Shown here: positions 25,476 through 29,378 of the stretch, in pieces
Layout: the number at the start of each line of letters is the position of its first letter
Position numbering within the stretch: the first letter of the stretch is position 1
Source of the DNA: Candidatus Fermentibacterota bacterium
Lineage (GTDB): Bacteria; JAFGKV01
Length of the DNA: 29,378 nt
Reading direction: 5' to 3'
NCBI GenBank assembly: GCA_030620115.1
Contig: JAUXFG010000038.1
Coordinates: 1-29,378 of the forward strand
Program-made: the position numbers and the translations under genes
The notes under the pieces: model-generated
The model's database searches: none
Told to the model about the DNA's origin: nothing
The model's input: the letters and a program-made list of their open reading frames with translations, nothing else

Positions 25476-26882
25476 ATGAGACCGAAGCTTTCTGGAGTGT
25501 GGGCGGTACCAACAGTTGTGGGGCTCATCGCGATCGTCTCAATTGTCCTGCATCGATCGGTTTTCCACAGCGCTCACTACCGGTTTCGAGACTGCAATGT
25601 ACTGCTCATATCCATTGACACCTTAAGGCCGGATCATCTCCACTGCTATGGCTATGACCGGCGCACCAGTCAAGCCGTGGACCAGCTTGCGGCCGACGGC
25701 GTATTGTTCAAAACAGCCATTGCCCAGGCGCCATCAACCCTGCCTTCGCATGCCTCCATGTTCACGTCACTGATCCCCTCGCACCATGGCGCGTTTCACC
25801 ATGCTGGTGCACGCGTGGCATCAAGCGTGCCGACCATGGCGGAGATTCTATTGTCTCATGGGTATCGAACCGCGGGCTTCCACGGCGGTGGTCAGATGTC
25901 CCCAGCCTATGGTCTGGATCGAGGCTTTGAATCCTACAAGCTGATTCTAGGAGAACACCTCGAACAGGTCGTGGATGAGGCGACGGCGTGGTTGGAGTCT
26001 TCCGGGTCAGAGAAGTTCTTCATGTTCCTCCATACTTATGAGGTTCATGTTCCCTATCGTGCACCACCAGAATATCTGGCTCGATTCGAGGACCACTACG
26101 CCGGAGATCTTCCGGATACGATCAGAATAGACCTTCTTGACGAGATCAACTTTGGTGATCGTGCAATAGATGAGCAGGATCTGGGTCATATTGTCAGCGC
26201 ATACGATACAGCCATCTTCACCATGGATCGAGCACTCGGACGGCTCATAGATTTTCTGAAGAGGAACGAGATTTACGATAATACGATAATCATCTTCACG
26301 TCAGACCATGGTGAGGAGTTCAGAGAGCATGGGAAAGTTGGGTATCATTGTCATACGGTATATGATGAACTTATCAAGGTTCCTATGATCACGAAGTTTC
26401 CGCGAAGCATGTTTGCGTCGACCGTCATTGAGGAGCAGGTTCGAAGCATTGACATCTTGCCTACCATCCTCGATCTCCTCGCCATGAACTCCAGCACTGG
26501 ATTCGATGGAGCCAGCATGCTCCCTTTGATGGTTCGGGGACGAACGCAGTCAATGCCACGACGCTTGGAGGATGATGATCTCTTCGCACTCAGCGAACGC
26601 GATGACGCAGCCGGACCGCACCATATTATGTCGATTAGGACGGGTGAGATGAAGTTGTATGTTATCAAGAAAGGAGACAAGATCGTAAGAAGGATGCTGT
26701 ATTATTTGAGCGATGATCCGAAGGAGGAGCGGAATCTATTGAGTAGTCACAAGCAGCTTGCGGATTCGCTCTGGCGTCAATTTGAAAGAATGAAAGCCCA
26801 AAGAAGCTGTCCACCACTTGAGTCTGCCAAAATCGATGAGGAAACACGCGAAAGGCTCAGGAGTCTTGGGTACGTTCAGTAG
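25476..26882 (+). CDS. Membrane-anchored sulfatase-like hydrolase or transferase
   Basis: 468 residues with an N-terminal membrane anchor (VWAVPTVVGLIAIVSIVL, about 8-25) and an external sulfatase-fold domain. Motifs: NVLLISIDTLRPDHLHCYGY (metal Asp about 48), STLPSHASMFTS with Thr 88 at the position of the formylglycine precursor, FLHTYEVHVPY, and SDHGEEFREHGK. Like the 21977-24082 product it therefore lacks Cys/Ser for formylglycine, so chemistry through Thr (as in phosphoglycerol or phosphoethanolamine transferases) should be considered. It ends with the familiar RLRSLGYVQ tail of this subfamily; there is no TPR domain. ATG 25476 lacks a strong ribosome site. It is transcribed away from the secreted-protein gene and converges on the receiver-DnaA gene. 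The substrate is unknown. Confidence 0.85.
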   Translation: MRPKLSGVWAVPTVVGLIAIVSIVLHRSVFHSAHYRFRDCNVLLISIDTLRPDHLHCYGYDRRTSQAVDQLAADGVLFKTAIAQAPSTLPSHASMFTSLIPSHHGAFHHAGARVASSVPTMAEILLSHGYRTAGFHGGGQMSPAYGLDRGFESYKLILGEHLEQVVDEATAWLESSGSEKFFMFLHTYEVHVPYRAPPEYLARFEDHYAGDLPDTIRIDLLDEINFGDRAIDEQDLGHIVSAYDTAIFTMDRALGRLIDFLKRNEIYDNTIIIFTSDHGEEFREHGKVGYHCHTVYDELIKVPMITKFPRSMFASTVIEEQVRSIDILPTILDLLAMNSSTGFDGASMLPLMVRGRTQSMPRRLEDDDLFALSERDDAAGPHHIMSIRTGEMKLYVIKKGDKIVRRMLYYLSDDPKEERNLLSSHKQLADSLWRQFERMKAQRSCPPLESAKIDEETRERLRSLGYVQ

Positions 26883-26894
26883 ATCGTGCTCTTC

Positions 26895-26942
26895 AATAAG
26901 TCCGGGCATCCGACCTTCTCTCCCTTTCGTAAAGGGGGATTA
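26895..26942 (+). repeat. Dispersed repeat family B, copy 2
   Basis: Contains AAGTCCGGGCATCCGACC and a perfect CCCTTT/AAAGGG hairpin (26922-26936 region), then GGATTAA. It aligns with 17411-17458. Here family B is immediately followed by family A, whereas at 17254-17458 A precedes B. Confidence 0.65.
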
Positions 26943-27170
26943 ACCCGCACTTCTCATCCCGCGTCCGCCGCGGGATTGCCGCAATCCAAGAAGATCAATT
27001 GGTTGACTTCCCGGTGACCTTGTCAGTCGGTAGTGCTTATTGGAGTCCCGACGGCACGGAATGAGTCGAGCAGATCCTGGCCGAGGCTGATCGACGGATG
27101 TATGAGGCGAAAAGAAGTCTCCCGCCTGAATGATCCCGCTGGAAGCGGAATTTGGGAGAAGTCCGGGTTT
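26941..27170. repeat. Family A-like inverted ends bracketing a gene fragment (copy 4)
   Basis: The left end TAACCCGCACTTCTC (26941-26955) and right end GAGAAGTCCGGGTTT (27156-27170) are inverted copies of each other with two mismatches and match the termini of the other family A elements. A CCCGCG/CGCGGG hairpin (26959-26975) matches the internal hairpin of copy 2. Between the ends lies a decayed GGDEF coding fragment, so this may be a composite or a chance capture. Confidence 0.6.
26984..27133 (+). pseudogene. Decayed GGDEF (diguanylate cyclase) C-terminal fragment
   Basis: In one frame the sequence reads VDFPVTLSVGSAYWSPDGTE, then TGA (27062-27064), then VEQILAEADRRMYEAKRSLP to a second TGA (27131-27133). 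This is the characteristic C-terminal end of a GGDEF domain (VTLSVG, then AEADRRMYEAKR). The in-frame stop and the loss of everything upstream, including the GGDEF motif itself, mean it cannot encode an active enzyme. The frame remains open on both sides of the stop, so decay appears recent. It lies between family A-type inverted ends. Confidence 0.75.
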
Positions 27171-27184
27171 GCTACACGATCAGA

Positions 27185-29032
27185 CTATCGATTCCCATGA
27201 TGCAAGGCTATTCGAAGCCATTCTCGACAATCGTGTCCATTCACAACAGAAGCCAAGACAAGGGGAGCTTCCTCTGGGATTCTGAACAATTTCCGCATGC
27301 TGGTCAACAGGATTCCCCTGGCTCCCTTGTCCTGGTAGTATTCAACAAGACTCGCAACGAAGACAACAACCAGACCTCTATCGGAAGGAATCGAAGCGAT
27401 TAGGTTGCGGACTTCCGGGATTCTTGGCGTAGGACTGTCGAGCATCACAAGGAACACGGGCTTCTTGTTTCCATCAATCGCTTTATCAAGCTCGTCGCCT
27501 TTGCGCCACTGGTTCGTGCCCATGAGAATCCACTTGGGCCGGCTGCAATCTCTGTGCACCAGGTATGCCCACCGATCACCTTCAGGGATTAGAGACATCT
27601 GCCCTTCAAGCCCTGACAATGCGTCAACAACGTCCGCCACCAATGCTCCAGAGGTTCCCAGCACAATGACTGGCTGCGCTCCGACCCGTGGGATCTCCGG
27701 GCCGACTTCTTCAGGAAGTCCCCATGCTCTCATCACCTGAAGTTCGCGTGACAGTTCCTTGACCAGGTGACCGGCAGCCTCCGCTGTTCTGTCCATTGAA
27801 TCTGATACTTTATCGGCGCCTGCCGCCGCACTCCCTCGATCTCGAGTCTCCCCGGATCCCGGCGTCGGGTCCGACTTGACGCTCGTCTCGCTTACCTGTC
27901 GTATGACATCGTCGACGATCTTCTCATCGATCGACACTCCTCCCAGGGCTTGCATAGCCACCAGCTTCTTGGCAATTCCTTCGAGCGTTCGGACATCCGA
28001 TATGACACGATTGGCTATGCGGTCGAGCAGAAGATCCGGGATCGGCCAGTTCTTCTTTCTTGCTTTTGTCCGCAATATTGTTGATCTCAAAGCAGCCGTG
28101 GGGGGACCAATCTCGCCGACGAGGCCAACGCCGAATCTGCGGCTGATCTCCGTCGTGATGGAACGTATCTCTTCAGGCCGTCTGTCACTGCATATCATGA
28201 TTTGCCTCTCGTTGTTGTACATCGCCGAGAGGATATCCGCAGCCACTGCTTGAAGGCTTGGCGATATGGCAAGAAACTGAATATCATCTATGAAGAACAT
28301 ATCGGATTGTAGATACGATCTCTTGAGTTCCTCCACCTTCCGGTTCTCATAAGCATCCAGGATCTGATCGCTGAAGACCTGTGACGTGAGATACAAGGCC
28401 CTGATGGAGTTGTCCCTCTCAAAGGCCGCGTTTGCCACGGCACACATCAGATGTGTTTTTCCTCTGCCGGGTCCTCCGTAGAGGAACAGAGGATTGAATC
28501 GCCAGCCGGGGCGCTCTGATACATCCTTTGCTGCTTCGTATGCCTTCCGATTCTCATCACCGATAATGAAGTCCTCGAACTTGTGGCTCGCGAACAGTTC
28601 TAGGCCCTCCTCAGCAAATGGACCTTGTGCGGCTGTCTCGGTTTTTTTCTTAAGAAGCTCCACCTGCCTGAGCATGGCTTTCACTCTGACGACCAACAGA
28701 TTCATCTCGAATGGCTTCGCGATGTAGTCATCAGCGCCAAGCTCCAGGCCTTTGATCTGATCGGCGATCGTGCCTTTTCCGCTCAACATGATGAAGGGGG
28801 TACTCGCAATGAAAGGATCTTTCCGCATCATCTGAATGAGTTCAAGGCCGTCGATTCTCGGCATCAGGATATCACTGATGACCAGATCCGGGTGTTCGGT
28901 TCTGATCGTTTCGAGGCCTTTCTCTCCATCTGTCGCGGTCAGCACTTCGAATCCTTCATTCTCCAATGCACGGGTGAGCAGGCTCAGGATGCTGACTTCA
29001 TCATCGATGGCCAGGATTCTTCCGGTGGTCAC
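27185..29032 (-). CDS. Response-regulator receiver fused to DnaA-type AAA+ ATPase
   Basis: 615-residue fusion. Residues 5-120 are a complete receiver domain: acidic pair Asp10-Asp11, phospho-acceptor Asp54 (VISDILMP), Ser84 and Lys106 (AKPF). Residues about 150-385 are a DnaA-type AAA+ core: FEDFIIGDENRKAYEAA, Walker A GGPGRGKTHL (186-195), Walker B FFIDDIQFL (246-254), sensor 1 QIMICSD (277-283), arginine finger SRRF (297-300) and sensor 2 Arg348 in DVRTLEG. There is no sigma-54-activator GAFTGA loop and no DnaA domain IV helix-turn-helix. A Ser/Gly/Asp-rich linker (about 395-430) leads to an unrecognised alpha/beta region (about 430-615). GTG 29032 has GGGGAG 8 bases upstream. Probably cytoplasmic, ATP-dependent and phosphorylation-controlled. 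The partner kinase is not in the window. Its targets, whether replication, transcription or another AAA+ protein, are unknown. Confidence 0.92.
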   Translation of the reverse strand: MTTGRILAIDDEVSILSLLTRALENEGFEVLTATDGEKGLETIRTEHPDLVISDILMPRIDGLELIQMMRKDPFIASTPFIMLSGKGTIADQIKGLELGADDYIAKPFEMNLLVVRVKAMLRQVELLKKKTETAAQGPFAEEGLELFASHKFEDFIIGDENRKAYEAAKDVSERPGWRFNPLFLYGGPGRGKTHLMCAVANAAFERDNSIRALYLTSQVFSDQILDAYENRKVEELKRSYLQSDMFFIDDIQFLAISPSLQAVAADILSAMYNNERQIMICSDRRPEEIRSITTEISRRFGVGLVGEIGPPTAALRSTILRTKARKKNWPIPDLLLDRIANRVISDVRTLEGIAKKLVAMQALGGVSIDEKIVDDVIRQVSETSVKSDPTPGSGETRDRGSAAAGADKVSDSMDRTAEAAGHLVKELSRELQVMRAWGLPEEVGPEIPRVGAQPVIVLGTSGALVADVVDALSGLEGQMSLIPEGDRWAYLVHRDCSRPKWILMGTNQWRKGDELDKAIDGNKKPVFLVMLDSPTPRIPEVRNLIASIPSDRGLVVVFVASLVEYYQDKGARGILLTSMRKLFRIPEEAPLVLASVVNGHDCREWLRIALHHGNR

Positions 29033-29079
29033 TATGGTCTCTCCCCTTAGGTCGTGAGATCAAAGATTGGCACGGTGTA

Positions 29080-29107
29080 ATCATATGGAAGAATCCGTTC
29101 TTGGCAA
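29080..29107 (-). promoter_or_regulatory. Candidate sigma-70-type promoter for the receiver-DnaA gene
   Basis: On the - strand TTGCCA (29102-29107) and TATGAT (29080-29085), each five of six consensus, are separated by 16 bases. The -10 lies about 48 bases before the GTG start. The spacing is one base short of optimal. Confidence 0.45.
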
Positions 29108-29167
29108 CTCTGACCTTTGATACTGTCGCGAACTTCGCCGAATTCCTCAGTCCCGATCCTAGCGAAG

Positions 29168-29220
29168 CTGCGCCTCAAACCGACGAGTGATGATGCTGTG
29201 GCGCATTGATTGAGGCGCAG
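29168..29220. repeat. 11-bp perfect inverted repeat
   Basis: CTGCGCCTCAA (29168-29178) and TTGAGGCGCAG (29210-29220) are perfect inverted copies with a 31-base loop. They lie upstream of the receiver-DnaA promoter. It could be a binding site or a hairpin. Confidence 0.55.
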
Positions 29221-29221
29221 C

Positions 29222-29315
29222 GATACTGGTTGCTGGTCGCTGGATACTGGATGGAATCTGGAGTTGTTCCGTTCTCGTTCCAACATCAAGCATCCAGAAA
29301 CCAGCATCCAGCATC
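29222..29315. repeat. 32-base imperfect inverted repeat of CTGGAT-type units
   Basis: The arm at 29222-29253 and the reverse complement of 29284-29315 match at about 26 of 32 positions across a 30-base loop. Each arm is itself built from degenerate (G)CTGGATA/CTGGTTG units of 7-8 bases. It is non-coding. The rest of 29033-29378 holds only the candidate promoter and the adjacent 11-bp inverted repeat. Confidence 0.6.
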
Positions 29316-29378
29316 ACCTCGCAGCTAACCCACATATGTCGTTGCAAAACTTGACTCGTTTGTGAAGTTTCCAACCTA

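Noticed and set aside
27405-28253. Opposite-strand open frames inside the receiver-DnaA gene
   Set aside because: Shadow frames rich in Ser/Thr/Arg; the sense strand encodes a contiguous set of conserved AAA+ motifs.
27185-29032. Reading the AAA+ response regulator as an NtrC-type sigma-54 activator
   Set aside because: No GAFTGA loop and no Fis-type helix-turn-helix; the Walker B IDDIQFL and SRRF/DVRTLEG motifs are of the DnaA clade.
29159-29374. Small protein with GFWMLDVG-like segments
   Set aside because: Its sequence is the translation of the CTGGAT-type repeat arms and not a gene.

Overview
This is a 29.4-kb bacterial chromosomal window with moderately high GC. The organism cannot be named from the sequence. 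Lipoprotein signals, SurA-like parvulins, a secreted protein with a fibronectin-III-like tail, a DUF6599-like protein, sulfatase-TPR proteins and many short dispersed intergenic repeats suggest an uncultivated Gram-negative-type lineage, perhaps of the FCB superphylum or a neighbouring candidate phylum. That placement is inference. There are no tRNA, rRNA, CRISPR or phage genes and no insertion sequence with a transposase.

Positions 1-16384 hold one long co-directional block on the + strand. It starts with a short repeat-rich leader. Next come housekeeping and salvage genes: a 5'-nucleotidase-type lipoprotein, a PepD-type dipeptidase, a permuted NlpC/P60-like protein, polynucleotide phosphorylase, a TPR-like protein and a ROK sugar kinase. 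The block continues into a glycan gene cluster: a methyltransferase-GT2 fusion, four GT-B glycosyltransferases, and a secreted DUF6599-like protein. Most junctions are short or overlapping, so much of the block is probably one or a few operons. The glycosyltransferase run is most simply read as surface polysaccharide or glycoprotein glycan assembly.

Positions 16516-19792 are on the - strand: a CPBP intramembrane protease, a TetR regulator with a palindromic operator just upstream of its start, and a bifunctional NAD(P)H-hydrate repair enzyme. Positions 20286-24082 (+) hold a parvulin lipoprotein overlapping a sulfatase-like TPR lipoprotein. A lone secreted beta-rich protein (24175-25173, -) has its own strong promoter, Shine-Dalgarno site and terminator. 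A second, membrane-anchored sulfatase-like protein follows (25476-26882, +). Both sulfatase-like proteins carry Thr where classical sulfatases carry the Cys/Ser that becomes formylglycine.

The most unusual gene is at 27185-29032 (-). Its product fuses an intact two-component receiver domain to a complete DnaA-type AAA+ ATPase, lacks the DnaA DNA-binding domain, and ends in an unrecognised alpha/beta region of about 180 residues. It looks like a phosphorylation-controlled DnaA/Hda-like ATPase.

The spacers carry several families of dispersed repeats. Family A (four copies, inverted ends TAgCCCGgACTTCTC / GAGAAGTcCGGGcTA) supplies the stop codon of pnp in one copy and brackets a decayed GGDEF fragment in another. 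Family C (two inverted copies, about 90 bp, ending in a 20-bp palindrome) supplies the last codons and stop of the DUF6599-like gene.
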